NCBI GenBank assembly: GCA_003615045.1
Contig: ML014118.1
Span: 62,001 to 126,000, forward strand
Reading direction: 5' to 3'
Length of the DNA stretch: 64,000 bases
Source: Caulochytrium protostelioides
Taxonomy: Eukaryota > Chytridiomycota > Caulochytriomycetes > Caulochytriales > Caulochytriaceae
Positions 38,792 to 49,271 of this stretch are shown here, piece by piece. Numbering within the stretch: position 1 is the stretch's first letter; each line of letters begins with the position of its first letter. The notes under the pieces are model-generated. The model searched no databases. It saw nothing but the letters and a program-made list of their open reading frames with translations, and had not been told where the DNA came from. The translations under genes were made by a program, and so were the position numbers.

Positions 38792-39093
38792 AAGAGAAAA
38801 AATGATGTAGGCTATCCGGTGCGACGACCGCCACGATAACCCGCTTTGCGGGTTGCAAACGAGCATCTTAAGCGTCGCCATGATGCATCGTCGTCGACGT
38901 CAGAGCGAGTGAGACGGACAGGCTGCGCCGCGGGTCAACGGTGACACGGACGGCGGCGGCGATTACGACGTCGAAGCGGCGGCGCGTTTTGGTCTTCCCC
39001 GAGGCCCAGCACGGTGCGCAGCCGCCGTCTGCTCAATGAGCGGCGACGGCTCACGAACAACAATAAAATATCAAATATACAATGTATAACATA
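37899..39093. other. 1.2 kb intergenic stretch with poly(A) tract
   Basis: Contains the 5' region of the DUF4203 gene and the 3' side of the His-rich gene. An A-rich tract lies at 38760-38802. No other gene is supported. Confidence 0.45.
38760..38802 (+). repeat. Poly(A)/A-rich tract
   Basis: 22 consecutive A followed by about 20 bases of A with scattered G. Like the tract at 34363 it stands out in this GC-rich sequence and may be a retroposon tail. Confidence 0.75.
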
Positions 39094-40059
39094 TCAGATG
39101 TTGTCCGGCGGGCAGCTCCACTGCGCAGCGGCATTGACATACACGTTGACCAGGCCGGTTTTTGGATCGCGCATGGGGACCTTCATCTCGCCCGTGAAGT
39201 ACCTGCGGCGATCGGGGATGAGACTCGCTGAGCCCTCCGCTTTCCATTCCTGGGAGTCGATGTTAGCACTAGCACTCGTGTCCGCGGTAGCATCAGCATC
39301 TGCGCTCAGAGCCGCAGCCATAACCGCGTCGTCAGACGCGAGGGTATACACGGTGAAATGCAACGGGACCGCTTCGAGCTGGTGGTAGGTCGTCTTCAGA
39401 GGCGGGAAGCACTGGTTATACCCGTACACGCCATTCGAGCGCTGCTCCGACAGTAGGGTCTGAGTCCGGCCGCCGACGGCGACGTCGGTGAAGAGGACTT
39501 GATCGTTGAGCGCGTCTGGCGTGTTGACGACGTCGTCGAGGCAGATCTGCAGGGAGCAACGGGGGCTCGTGTCACGGCTGATGCCCGGCATGCGTGCCAC
39601 GTTTAACGTGGTGTCGGGCTTCAGCGATGGCATCACGTAGCGCCTGCTAGGCTGCGAGTGCTCATGGTCATGGTCATGATCGTGGCTGTGGTCGTGGCCA
39701 TCACCGTCGTGATGTTCGTGGCCCGCGGCGTCCTTCCACTTCTTTGGGCCGTCCTTATTCTTTTCTTCCGAGGGTTTCAAAGACGGTCGCACAAAACGCG
39801 CACTCGGCTTGCGCTCCTTCCCATCATGGTCGTGGTCGTGGCTGTGGTCGTGGTCGTGGCTATGGTCGTGCCCATCGCCCTCGTGGTGCTCATGACCTTC
39901 CGCATCCTTCCATGTCGAGGTGCTGTCTTTGGTCAAGGGGGCATCCCCAGGCACGGGCGTGGCCAGCGCTTCCTGCGGGGCGAGCTGGAGCGCCAACAAG
40001 ACAACGGTCAGCGCCGCCACCAGCTGCAAGGCGCGCTTCGCGGTGATCTGCTTCATCAT
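39094..40059 (-). CDS. Secreted protein with two His/Asp-rich metal-binding-like blocks
   Basis: The 321-residue product (ATG at 40057-40059, a second Met next to it) starts with a signal peptide: KRALQLVAALTVVLLALQL, ending near EALA. Then come two copies of a module: WKDAxGHEHHxGDGHDHSHD with alternating His-Asp, a Lys/Arg linker and RxVxPSLKP. The blocks lie at about residues 49-78 and 107-136. The remaining 180 residues form an unrecognised domain with several Cys (CSLQICLDD, YNQCFPP and a final WSCPPDN), probably disulfide-bonded and beta-rich. His-Asp runs of this kind bind Zn, Ni or Cu in other proteins; extracellular metal capture is an inference. No neighbour suggests a pathway. Confidence 0.75.
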   Translation of the reverse strand: MMKQITAKRALQLVAALTVVLLALQLAPQEALATPVPGDAPLTKDSTSTWKDAEGHEHHEGDGHDHSHDHDHSHDHDHDGKERKPSARFVRPSLKPSEEKNKDGPKKWKDAAGHEHHDGDGHDHSHDHDHDHEHSQPSRRYVMPSLKPDTTLNVARMPGISRDTSPRCSLQICLDDVVNTPDALNDQVLFTDVAVGGRTQTLLSEQRSNGVYGYNQCFPPLKTTYHQLEAVPLHFTVYTLASDDAVMAAALSADADATADTSASANIDSQEWKAEGSASLIPDRRRYFTGEMKVPMRDPKTGLVNVYVNAAAQWSCPPDNI

Positions 40060-41259
40060 GAAACGTGCTGGCTGAACGAGTCGCAGGCAGTCGATATTAC
40101 GTCGTGCAGCATGCACATGAACAGAGGGATAGGAAATGTTGTCGGTGGCTTGCTAGGTGATGATGCGAGTCGGCGTTCCTAAGTCATTTTATCCGTGGTG
40201 TCGCGACGAAATCGTTTAAGAGCGTGGAGATAACCGCAATCGTTGGGAGGGGGGCGTTGTGGCCTTTTATAGCTTCCCGCAGAGCACTCGGGTTCGGCAT
40301 GATCGTGGCTCGAGCGAATGACAGAAGCACCGGTACCAACCGCGTCACGCGTTCGTCATGTCGTAGATGGCGCCATGTCCAGGGAATGTGCCGCGGACTG
40401 CGGTGAACGCATTGAGCAAGACCCTCGGTCCCGCTGGACGTCGTGGGCCAACGGCCCGGAGCATTTCGCAAAAGCCCAAATGCTACCGTCAATGATGCGC
40501 TCATGCCGATGTGTTCATGCCGGGCATGGCGTTGTGGGGTACTTGGCTTGTCATCGGCTTATCAGGCGATTGCGACATCCGTCGCGGGGGCCCCTGCTCC
40601 CCTAGATGTCACTGTCGGTGCCTGAACTGCGCCCACCCCTGGCGCCATCTGCCGCAGCCGAGTGCCGCTCTGTGCATCGCGGACCGAAGCGAAGGCATGC
40701 GCTTGAAGGCGGATTCGACGCCCGGCCTCGGAAGCTTATGGCGCGCGGGATTCGCGAAAGACCCTCCACCGCTCTGCAGTGGCTTGGCTATGGTCGCCGC
40801 TTTTGCTGATGCTTGCTTTGGCTCGGGTCCCTTGAATAATCGCAATCGCCAAAACCCCAAGACCCCAAACGCTGAAATTTTATTGGGGTTAATAAGGGGG
40901 TTCTCAGGTTCTTCATACCATGTGTGAAACTGGTTTCCGTAATGCACCACCCTCCGCTCGGCATCTTTTCTCGACGTCGGACGGTGCTGCACCATGAAAT
41001 GATCGCTTGAATACTTGAGAGCTGTGATTTTGGAGCAACATACATCCGACAGATGGATGCAACACGGGCCGGCAGGCGAAAGGTGCCGAGCGCGGTGCGC
41101 TTTTATTTTTCCGAACATGGTAAATTTATAGGAGAAGCCCGTTGGGCTAGAAAGGCCGTCAGACGTGCCCAATGCCGTTTGGGCATGTGGTGCTGATCAG
41201 TATCAGCATCTGAAAAAGCTGATCACAGACCTACCGCCGTCATCCCGCATGCGTCGTAG
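40060..41259. other. 1.2 kb intergenic stretch with an orphan open frame
   Basis: A minus-strand frame of 187 codons (40609-41172) is open across locally AT-richer DNA. Its composition is protein-like in the middle, but it matches no family I know and the GC-rich end reads equally well in other frames. I do not call it a gene. Confidence 0.4.
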
Positions 41260-42138
41260 CTACAGGATGGTTCGGTAGGGGTTGATTCCCTGACAGAGTG
41301 ACATCGAGCGGCCGCGTTGGCGAACCGGTGCGCGTCGGGACCCTGAAGGGCTAGCAGCGGCGGTCGATGCGACAGTGGTCGATGCGACGGCGATCGTCGC
41401 GAGCACCGGGATGGGCTCGACCGCTTGCGGCTGTGCGGTCTGCCCGATCCCGCTGAGCGGCCGCGTATGCTCCGAGAGCGCCGCGTGGCTCAGCGCCTGC
41501 AGCCACGCATGGTCAGCCGTGGACACGGCGAGCGGGGTCTGGTCACCGAACATGGCGTCGCGCATGGCGAAGATGCTGTTGGCGATGATCGGGTTGGCGC
41601 CGCGCTGGAACGGCGAGAGCAGCGGCATGGGCAGCGTGGCGGACGTCAGCGTCGCCGAAAGCTGCTGCTGCGACTGCGGCGGCGCGTGGGGCGTGAGCGA
41701 CGGTGCGGCGTACCGTGCGAGGGCCGTGTTGATGGCGGGACGCTGCGATGGCCCCGCGAGCGGATAGGAACCGAGGGGCAGGTCGCTGTGGGTCGGCGAG
41801 CGCAGGCCGCGGCGGCCGCCGGTGATCGCGCGGAGTTCCAGGCCAATCTCGGAGGGCGTGATGGGCGTGATGGGGTCCTGCGATGGACGAGAGGGCATCG
41901 CGTACGGGAAGGTATGGTGGGCACCCCAGGTGGCCGGGCCGTGGGAGACGACCGAGGGCATCGGCGTCGCGACGTGGGCGCTCGACAGGGTGGCCGAAGG
42001 CAGGCGCGGGACCGCGGTGCCCTGGATCGGGCTGATGCTCAGCAGCTGCAGTGGGCGGCGCTTGGTGCCGGGCAGCGCCGAGAGGTTGGTCATGATGGCC
42101 GGCAGCTCGGCCGCGACCTCGCTCGCATGCATCGCCAT
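41260..42138 (-). CDS. Unrecognised low-complexity protein
   Basis: From the ATG at 42136-42138 (another two codons on) the frame gives 292 residues; it is open back to 42231. Composition is Ala/Pro/Ser/Thr-rich with polar Gln stretches (PPQSQQQLSAT) and a basic end (RRAPVRQRGRSMS). Much of it is probably disordered. Short more ordered pieces are ITPSEIGLELRAI and SIFAMRDAMFG. The opposite strand is also open (41425-42465) but its product is Arg/Gly-rich, typical of an antisense shadow. No function can be assigned; it could be a regulatory or cell-wall related protein lacking a visible signal peptide. Confidence 0.5.
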   Translation of the reverse strand: MAMHASEVAAELPAIMTNLSALPGTKRRPLQLLSISPIQGTAVPRLPSATLSSAHVATPMPSVVSHGPATWGAHHTFPYAMPSRPSQDPITPITPSEIGLELRAITGGRRGLRSPTHSDLPLGSYPLAGPSQRPAINTALARYAAPSLTPHAPPQSQQQLSATLTSATLPMPLLSPFQRGANPIIANSIFAMRDAMFGDQTPLAVSTADHAWLQALSHAALSEHTRPLSGIGQTAQPQAVEPIPVLATIAVASTTVASTAAASPSGSRRAPVRQRGRSMSLCQGINPYRTIL

Positions 42139-44066
42139 CGCGAACCGATCGGTCAGAAGAATAGAGAAACACGGCGGCCCAGACGGTGGATCAGTCCGTC
42201 GCGCGACAACGAACAGGGTCCACCCATCCAAATAGGGCGAGCCGATGGTTCAAGCCAACGGTTCAAAAAAGAAAGAAAAACGGTATCAGTATCGTGGTAT
42301 AGAGGAGCAGAACCCACCAGACGGGGTGAGAATCGGGCCGCAAGAACTAGAAGAGGGAGCGATGGAGGACTATGGTTGGAAGGATACAGCCGGCGGTGTT
42401 GGGATGTCCGGGTCAGAGACTATAAAACAAAAATTCGTCGTGAATTAGAAAGGAGCGGTGTGTGATTAACGGGTGGTGGTCATGGACCAGGGGGAGAGAT
42501 ATCTCATGTTCCGTGACGTGCTGCTGACCACCGATGCGACAAGGGCGCCGCTATTTATACGGGGGGTCAGGGTTCTGCGACCCGCGGTCGAATGGTCTGA
42601 AACCGCCGCCGGGATTTGCCATCGCGCGGTCCAGCGCTTCAGACTCGGCTTGGCCTGCAACTCGTTTCTCACCGGCTCTGCGCTCCGTACCTCCGTCGTC
42701 GCCGCTGTCGCCGCCGCGGCTGCTGCTGCCGCGGAAGATCGACGTACCAGCTGACCGTCCACAGACCCACGAGAAAAATGGACCTTTTCCCAGTTTGAGC
42801 GATGTGTCCGGCGGAGGCGTCCGTGCCGCCGATCACGGCGTTTCAACTCCATTTTCCCCCATTATTTTTCGTCCTTTTCGGCATTTCTTCCGGTCGCCGG
42901 CAAAAGAGCGGAGAGCCGGTTGCCACCCGCGCTGCCACGGGGCGCTGCGCCGCGGTCGCGCAAGGATGGCCGCCGCGTGCGCCATTCGCCTCCCTGGGCC
43001 ATACTGGGTCGCTGCAACGAGTCCCGCCGATCCGATGTGAAGCGAGGCAAACGAAAAAAGGGAAGGAAAAGTTGGAGGCGCTGTTTTGTCGTGGCGACGG
43101 AGGTCTCTCGCATCTTAGTTGCTGCGATGCTCGATTTGAGCCGCGAGAGGCGCAGGAGCCGATTGCCGCCCGACCCTCCTCGCCTTTCTGGATGGACGGC
43201 TGAACCTGCGGACCGAGCGACGTGAGCCATGCGCCGAGCGCGATCGTCGTTTGCCGCCCGGCAAACACGGCGCGGCGCCCGGTCGCCCGTCGCGGCGATG
43301 GCGTTCCTCCGCGGAGCCTGGCGCCGTGGGCGCTGGTCGCCAAGTCGCGGGCCCTTCGCCATCCGGCCAAATGGCCACGCGACGCCGCTCCTCGCCACTG
43401 GCGTGACCACTGGCGCTGTCGCCGCAGCGCACGATTGGCGTAGCATCGCCGGGCCCATGGCGACGGCGCCGGCGCGGCATCGCGGGCGGCGCCTCAGGTG
43501 CCCAGCACCGTCCAGCGAGCCGGCGGCAGGGCCATGGCCACGACCCATCGCGGATCGCCGGGTCCGACGCATACGAGCAGGCGAGCAGGCCAGTAGCGCA
43601 GCGGCAGACCCTTCCTGCCAGTTTATAAAAAAAGGCAGATGGAAAGGCGATGCTCGCCGGATACCACTCAATGCCGACGCCAACGGTGGGACTGGGAGAC
43701 CCGATGGGATGGGGCCGCTTGCTGCGGAAACCGCATCGTCTCTGGCCTCACGGCTCTCCTCCGGCCGCGTCTGTGTTTCGTCTGAGCCAGATCATGCGAG
43801 GCCGTGGTCCCACGCCTCCGGGGATTACCCGGGGCCCGGCCGTCGCCGATCGCGCGGGTGCCGTCGGCGCTGCGGATGCCCCGCGCGGGTGGCGGTCCCG
43901 TGGTGGCACAGCCGCTGGTGTCCAGATGGCGGCCGCCTGAGGGCCGCCGCGGCGTCATGATGCCATCGGTCGATGCCGTAACCGTTCATTTAAACATGTA
44001 GAGACGAGCCCACAATCGATCGGTGTGGCCGCAGATACAAAAGAAGAAAGGGTCTGGGGCGGACAG
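42139..44066. other. 1.9 kb intergenic stretch without a supportable gene
   Basis: Overlapping Arg/Ala/Pro-rich frames on both strands (for example 42862-43683 minus and 43229-43960 plus) have shadow-like composition and no motifs. Part must be promoter of the gene to the left and 3' region of the photoreceptor gene. Confidence 0.45.
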
Positions 44067-47000
44067 CTAGAGCACGATCGCGGACGCCGCGGCCGTGTCG
44101 GCCGCGTCGGCCACCCACCGCGTCGCGAGCAGCTCGCGCATCCGCTTCAGCTTCAGCGTCGAGCTGTGCAAGGCGTTGCCGAGCGTCGTGTCGCGGCCCA
44201 TGCACTCGAACACGCGCTGCTCCGCGGACGGATGGGCGCCGAGGCCAAGGATCGCCGAGATGCCAGGCGGCAGCACCGGCGCGACCGCGGGCATCGACGC
44301 CGGCGACGGCGCTGCGGAGCCGGCGGCAGGCGCCAGCGTCAGAGCACACCACCAGCGCGCGTCGCACGGGCCATAGAGCTGCAGGCCCACCGGGTGCTGC
44401 GCATCCCACGCGAGCGTGCCGCGGAACGGCGGCGACATGAGGCCGTGGTAGTGCGGCAGCGGCACGGCTTCACGACGGTACACGTCCTGCGTGTCCGTCG
44501 CGCCGGCCGAGGCCGCCGCTACAGCCGCCGCGGCGTCGGTGGTCGTCGCGGACGCATGCGGCGCGGCCGCGTCCGCCATGGGCTCGCCGCCCATGCTGGC
44601 CTGGGTGTCAGCGCGGACCTGGGCGTCGGGGCCGCAGTGGCGCTGCAGGGCGCGCTTCAGCGCCGCGGCGCTATCGTCATCAAAGAGCTCGGTGAGGCGG
44701 CGGCCAACGAGGTGCTGGATGAGTAGGCCGCGCAAGCGCTGCGGACCGACACGCGACGACCACAGCACCAAGCCTTCCGCACTGATCTGCAGCCAGTAGG
44801 TGACCGCCGGCGGCACGGGCGTGGCAGGCGCGTCCGCAACCGACGACGCCGATGCTGATGCCGTGCGGCGCGTGGTCGCGTGCACGTCGGGCCACTCGGG
44901 ACGGTCCATCAGATGGCCGATGCGGAGATCGCTCGGCGTATGCACGCGTGCGCTCGTGACTAAGCAGGGCGTGTGTTTGTGACTGCTAGGCAGGATCTGG
45001 CCGAGGCGACCGCGGACATCGAGCCACGTGGCCGGCAAGGGGTCCAGCGGCAGGGCGGTCGGGTCAGCACGTGGGTTCGACGGAACCAGACCCGTGGATG
45101 AGGCGATCGGCGCCGGGAACATGGCCTGCCCGAAGGGCATCCCCGACAGTGGCGCGGCCACGGCGCGCGTGGCGCCCGGCGCCAGGTCAGCGCCGGTCTG
45201 CAGCGCGGCGGCAGCGGCCGGCGTCGTGATCAACTGCGAGGACGCCGTGGTGACGGAGGTGGAGGTATACATGGCCGTGGCAACGCCGTCCTGAGTCGCG
45301 ACCGTCGCCGCGGCGTAGCGGCGGTACCGCGCGCAGAGCCGCAGCGCTTGGCCATTGCGCATGCGAGCCTTGATCTTGCGCAGATAGCCGGTCAGGTCGT
45401 TCGGGTGGACGATGCCGCTGAGCTCACCGCCGAGGAGGTCGGGCGCCTCGAGGCCGACCAGGTGCCGCGTGGCCCACGTGTTGATATAGAGAATGAGGCC
45501 GCGCATGGTCAGCACATGGACGAGGTCGGGCAGAGCATCGAGCAGGACACGCGGCGCGAGGAGGGCGGCGGCCGTGCGTGGCGAGCTCGGCGTCTGGTAG
45601 AGAATGGCGGACGGGCGCTTGAACGGTCGATTGCTCGTACTCGGGCTGCTCGTACTGTCCTGAAGCGGTGCGACGGCGATCGACGCCGACATGGACGGTG
45701 GAATGACACTGTCCGTCGAGGCCGAGACGGACGCTGCGGTGAGGGTGGCGGTCGCCGGTGGCGTCGGGAGCGCCGTGGACGACTCGTGCGCGCGCTTGCG
45801 CGACGGCGGGTTGATGCGCGACTGCGAGCCAATGTAGTCCATCAGCTCCGCATAGGGAGACTCGGTCCGGATCGCGTTGAGGAAGAGCGGCACGATCGTA
45901 TCGGCGCCGCGAATCGCCATCGGCGCCGCCACGCCCGCCTCTGAAGCTGTCGCGGGCTTCTCCGTCGAGAGACTGCTGAGACTGACGGCGTCTGATTCGG
46001 CGGCACGCGACGTGGAGGGCATCGAGGCGTTGTTGTCGCACGCGCCAACGACGCCGGGGGCACGTGAGTGCGGAATCGGGTACTCGCGAGAGACCCCGTT
46101 CTGCCTGATACTCTCTCTGCGAAGGCGATCCATGATGACCTGACTTTGCAGCATGAGGTCGATCTGGAATCCGACAAACAGGCGGCGGTTGCCCGGCATC
46201 ACAATAGGTACGATGGAGATAAGGTTGACGAAGGGTTCACCGCTGCGCTTGTAGTTGATGTTGAGCACCTGACACTCTTCGCGGTGGTCGACAGCCTGCT
46301 TGAGCTTAAACACAGCCCCGTTGTCAACATGTTTGCGGCGCGAGCCGGCGGCCACGAGCCCGTCTGGCGACTGCAAAAAACGGCAGTTGCGTCCGACGAT
46401 GTCGTCGTTGTGGTACCCCGTCAGCCGCTCGAACGTCTCGCTCGCATAGATGATCGGGAAATCGCGGGCGGGGTCGTCCTCCACGACGGTGAATGCGCTG
46501 CTAAAGTCGACGGGCGCGAGGTCAATGACAGGGTTGGGGCGACGCACCACGCGCTCCATGATGCCCATCAGGTCCATGCCGCTGCTGCTGTACAGGCCAA
46601 AATACGCAGGGGACGGCTTCCGAGCCCGCGCGAGCGCCGCGGCGTTCGCCTCCTTCTCGGCCAAGGCCTGCGCTTGAGCGCGGCGTTCGGACCGCGAAAC
46701 GGTCGTCGTCGTGGTCGTGGTCGTGGTCGTGGTCGTCACGGATGTCCGCGGCGGTTCGTCGTTGCCGGGCTCCGAGTCCGAGCCTGACGAGGAAAGGGCG
46801 CCGCCTGCGGGAGCAGCGATGACCACGCGCTGCTGCGCCGGATCGGACGGCCGTAGACGGCTGGACGACGACGCGCTGCGCGGCATCGACACGAGCATCC
46901 CGCCCCCGCCGTGGCCGCTGCTGTTGATGCTCATGCTGCCCGCGCCGCCGTTGCCGAGGACGACCGTCGAGCTCGCGGCGTCCGAGGGCACCACGCTGGC

Positions 47001-49271
47001 GGCGCGGTCGGAGCCCGTGAGGCTGCGACTCAGGCTGAGGCTCTGGCCGAGGCTCGGCGGACTGAGCGAGCCGTCGTACCCGAGTCGCGCCGCGGCCGGG
47101 ACGTGATCGACGCGGAGCTCGTGCGGGATCGTGTGCATCCCCAGCAGCCGCTGAGGCGTTGAGTGGGCATCCGAGCCGAGATTGGACGCGCCGTCGCCGA
47201 GCGTCGAGCTCGTCGAGTAAGAGGACACGGCGCTCAGCGCCGGGATCGGTGGCGACGCGGACGACGCGGCCAAGGGCGGCGGCATGCTTGCCATGTCTGT
47301 GGCTGTCCGGCGTCGCTTATACAGCCGCTGCTGCTCGTCATTCTGGTGCTGCTGGTGCTGCTCGGCCCACGTCACCGATGGCGGACCCATGCAGTCCTGC
47401 GGATGGCTCACGCCCGCCGATGTCGGGGCGCTGTTCACGGAGTGCAGCGAAGCCGGCGCTGCGTCGACGTAGTAGGATGATGGCTGCCCGGACGTAGTGG
47501 GCGTTTCCCGTGCGCTCGATGTCTTGGGTCCCATCGTCGGAGCGGCAGGCAACAGGCCGGCGGCGTGATGCGAGGCCGACGGCGGCGGGGGAGCACCGCT
47601 CAGCGTCGTCACCGGCTGCCCGGGATTATAAGGCTGCGCCGAGTTCTGCAGCAGATTGGGCCAAGCCCAGTTCGGTCCCAAGGCGCTCAGGTTGAACTCA
47701 TCGATCGCGGCGCCGGCCTGCGCGGCGGCCGGAAACGCTGACGCTGACGCGGCGACAGGCTGTGAGGTTTCAGGCACGAGCGTCAGCGGCGACGCGTGCG
47801 ACGGCACGTGGGTGATGGCCGCGGTCGGCGAGAGTAGGGCGGCCATAGTGGCGGTGGCGGCGGCAGCGGCCGGCGCGGCGGTCACATAGGACGGCAGCTG
47901 CATCAGCGAGGCGGCGGTCGACGCGTAGAGCTGGGCAGCGGCAGCGGCGGCCGCAGCCGAGCGGGGTGACCGTGGCGGACCCGCAGGCGCGTGATGATGG
48001 TCGGGCGCCGCAGAAGGCGAGAGCTGCTGCTGATGCTGCTGATGCTGGGAATGCTGGGAATGCTGTTGCTGATGCTGTTGGGGATGCTGGGGTCGATGGG
48101 CATAGGTGGTGCCCATTCTGCTGTGCGGCGGCTGGTGCATGTGCGCATGCGCGCTGTGGTATTCTGAAAATGCGTGATCAGGCTGCTGGGAGTGCTCGGT
48201 GGGCAGCACAGGGAAGAGCATGGTGGACGGGTGGCCCGGCATGCCTTGCATGACGTGGGGGCCGTCGATCGTGAACGCAGGCGCGAGTCCGATGGCCGAC
48301 GTGCCAACGCCACCGTCGCTGCCGGCGAGGGCGCCACTGCTGCTGGCGCCGCCACGGGCCGAGGGGCTCGGCGGCGCGGCCGGGGGATACATGGCGGCGG
48401 CCCGGTCGGTGAGCGGGAGGACGGGCAGCGACGAGGCTGCTGGCGATGCAGGCCGCCGCGACGAGGACGGTGATGCAACGGTCGAGGACGACGAGGAGAG
48501 TGGTACAGGTGAGAGTCCCGATGCAGGTGTGGCGGACCCGTCGAGTAGACGTGACGGCAGGCCTGGGGCTGGCGGCGGCAGAGAAAGACGGGTCAAGGCG
48601 AGCTCAGCGAGCGACGATGCCGAAGGGTGCTGCAAGGACGGACCGTAGGCGCTCGTGGCAGGATCGACCACGAGATGTGCGTTCGAATTATAGCCGTGGT
48701 CGGCGTCAGCGTCGGCGTCGGCGGTGGCGACGGGATGCGTGGCTGCGCGATGCGACACTGGCCGCACGATGGCCCCGTCCACGTGGGTCTGCGTGAGCGG
48801 TCCTGTCGTACTCGAGGCGGCAGCGGCAGCTGCTACATCTGCAAGGGCGGCAATCGTGACCGCGGCGGCCTCGGAATCGGCAGGATTGAGTGCGACTGTC
48901 CCGTGTTTCGTCAGTGGGGCTGCGTCGGAGGCAGCAAGGGCGGCAGGCGTCGAGGGAATCACCGATGCGAGGATGGGCGCGGCTGAATGCAATAACGGCG
49001 GACAGGACGGTGGCGACGTGGTCGTGCTGGAAGCGCTGGGCCACGTGGGGAAGGGCGGGGTCGCGCACGGTGCATCGGTCAGCTGGCCGGCGAGGTATGA
49101 ACACATCGTGGCCGCTGCTGCAGCACGCTGCAGCAGCGGCCACGGGCCGGAGGGTGTCCGGTCTCTGCGGCGTGGACGGCGCTGGCGGGTGCCGCTCGCC
49201 GCCGATCGCGGCGGGCGTTGGGGAAGCGGGTGCGGCTGATGCGGAGCTGGCACGGGCACGGGCACGGGCAA
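44067..49271 (-). CDS. WC-1: White Collar-1-like LOV/PAS blue-light photoreceptor, no GATA zinc finger
   Basis: WC-1 proteins sense blue light through an FAD-binding LOV domain and control transcription. The 1734-residue frame has a long His/Gln/Ser/Ala/Pro-rich N-terminus. The WC-1 pre-LOV segment YSSSGMDLMGIMERV and RPNPVIDLAPVDFSSAF follows, then a LOV domain with GRNCRFLQSPDG; the photoactive Cys is residue 963. The LOV end reads FVNLISIVPI...RLFVGFQIDL. A second PAS lies near 1235-1320 (LPDLVHVLTMRGLILYINTW, VHPNDLTGYL) and a third near 1485-1560. The C-terminus lacks the Cys4 GATA finger of Neurospora WC-1. The start is uncertain: 49271 or Met56 at 49106. A Thr run near 46700-46738 comes from a GTC/GTG repeat. 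Confidence 0.9.
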   Translation of the reverse strand: MPVPVPVPAPHQPHPLPQRPPRSAASGTRQRRPRRRDRTPSGPWPLLQRAAAAATMCSYLAGQLTDAPCATPPFPTWPSASSTTTSPPSCPPLLHSAAPILASVIPSTPAALAASDAAPLTKHGTVALNPADSEAAAVTIAALADVAAAAAASSTTGPLTQTHVDGAIVRPVSHRAATHPVATADADADADHGYNSNAHLVVDPATSAYGPSLQHPSASSLAELALTRLSLPPPAPGLPSRLLDGSATPASGLSPVPLSSSSSTVASPSSSRRPASPAASSLPVLPLTDRAAAMYPPAAPPSPSARGGASSSGALAGSDGGVGTSAIGLAPAFTIDGPHVMQGMPGHPSTMLFPVLPTEHSQQPDHAFSEYHSAHAHMHQPPHSRMGTTYAHRPQHPQQHQQQHSQHSQHQQHQQQLSPSAAPDHHHAPAGPPRSPRSAAAAAAAAQLYASTAASLMQLPSYVTAAPAAAAATATMAALLSPTAAITHVPSHASPLTLVPETSQPVAASASAFPAAAQAGAAIDEFNLSALGPNWAWPNLLQNSAQPYNPGQPVTTLSGAPPPPSASHHAAGLLPAAPTMGPKTSSARETPTTSGQPSSYYVDAAPASLHSVNSAPTSAGVSHPQDCMGPPSVTWAEQHQQHQNDEQQRLYKRRRTATDMASMPPPLAASSASPPIPALSAVSSYSTSSTLGDGASNLGSDAHSTPQRLLGMHTIPHELRVDHVPAAARLGYDGSLSPPSLGQSLSLSRSLTGSDRAASVVPSDAASSTVVLGNGGAGSMSINSSGHGGGGMLVSMPRSASSSSRLRPSDPAQQRVVIAAPAGGALSSSGSDSEPGNDEPPRTSVTTTTTTTTTTTTVSRSERRAQAQALAEKEANAAALARARKPSPAYFGLYSSSGMDLMGIMERVVRRPNPVIDLAPVDFSSAFTVVEDDPARDFPIIYASETFERLTGYHNDDIVGRNCRFLQSPDGLVAAGSRRKHVDNGAVFKLKQAVDHREECQVLNINYKRSGEPFVNLISIVPIVMPGNRRLFVGFQIDLMLQSQVIMDRLRRESIRQNGVSREYPIPHSRAPGVVGACDNNASMPSTSRAAESDAVSLSSLSTEKPATASEAGVAAPMAIRGADTIVPLFLNAIRTESPYAELMDYIGSQSRINPPSRKRAHESSTALPTPPATATLTAASVSASTDSVIPPSMSASIAVAPLQDSTSSPSTSNRPFKRPSAILYQTPSSPRTAAALLAPRVLLDALPDLVHVLTMRGLILYINTWATRHLVGLEAPDLLGGELSGIVHPNDLTGYLRKIKARMRNGQALRLCARYRRYAAATVATQDGVATAMYTSTSVTTASSQLITTPAAAAALQTGADLAPGATRAVAAPLSGMPFGQAMFPAPIASSTGLVPSNPRADPTALPLDPLPATWLDVRGRLGQILPSSHKHTPCLVTSARVHTPSDLRIGHLMDRPEWPDVHATTRRTASASASSVADAPATPVPPAVTYWLQISAEGLVLWSSRVGPQRLRGLLIQHLVGRRLTELFDDDSAAALKRALQRHCGPDAQVRADTQASMGGEPMADAAAPHASATTTDAAAAVAAASAGATDTQDVYRREAVPLPHYHGLMSPPFRGTLAWDAQHPVGLQLYGPCDARWWCALTLAPAAGSAAPSPASMPAVAPVLPPGISAILGLGAHPSAEQRVFECMGRDTTLGNALHSSTLKLKRMRELLATRWVADAADTAAASAIVL

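Noticed and set aside
40609-41172. Second nuclease relic or a gene
   Set aside because: Open for 187 codons but no RuvC, zinc-finger or other motif could be found in any of the three minus frames.
41425-42465. Long plus-strand open frame (346 codons) opposite the low-complexity gene
   Set aside because: Its product is Arg/Gly-rich with no motif, as expected for the antisense of GC-rich coding DNA.
42862-43683. Minus-strand frame of 273 codons
   Set aside because: Arg/Ala-rich and overlapped by an equally long plus-strand frame; no similarity or splice partner.
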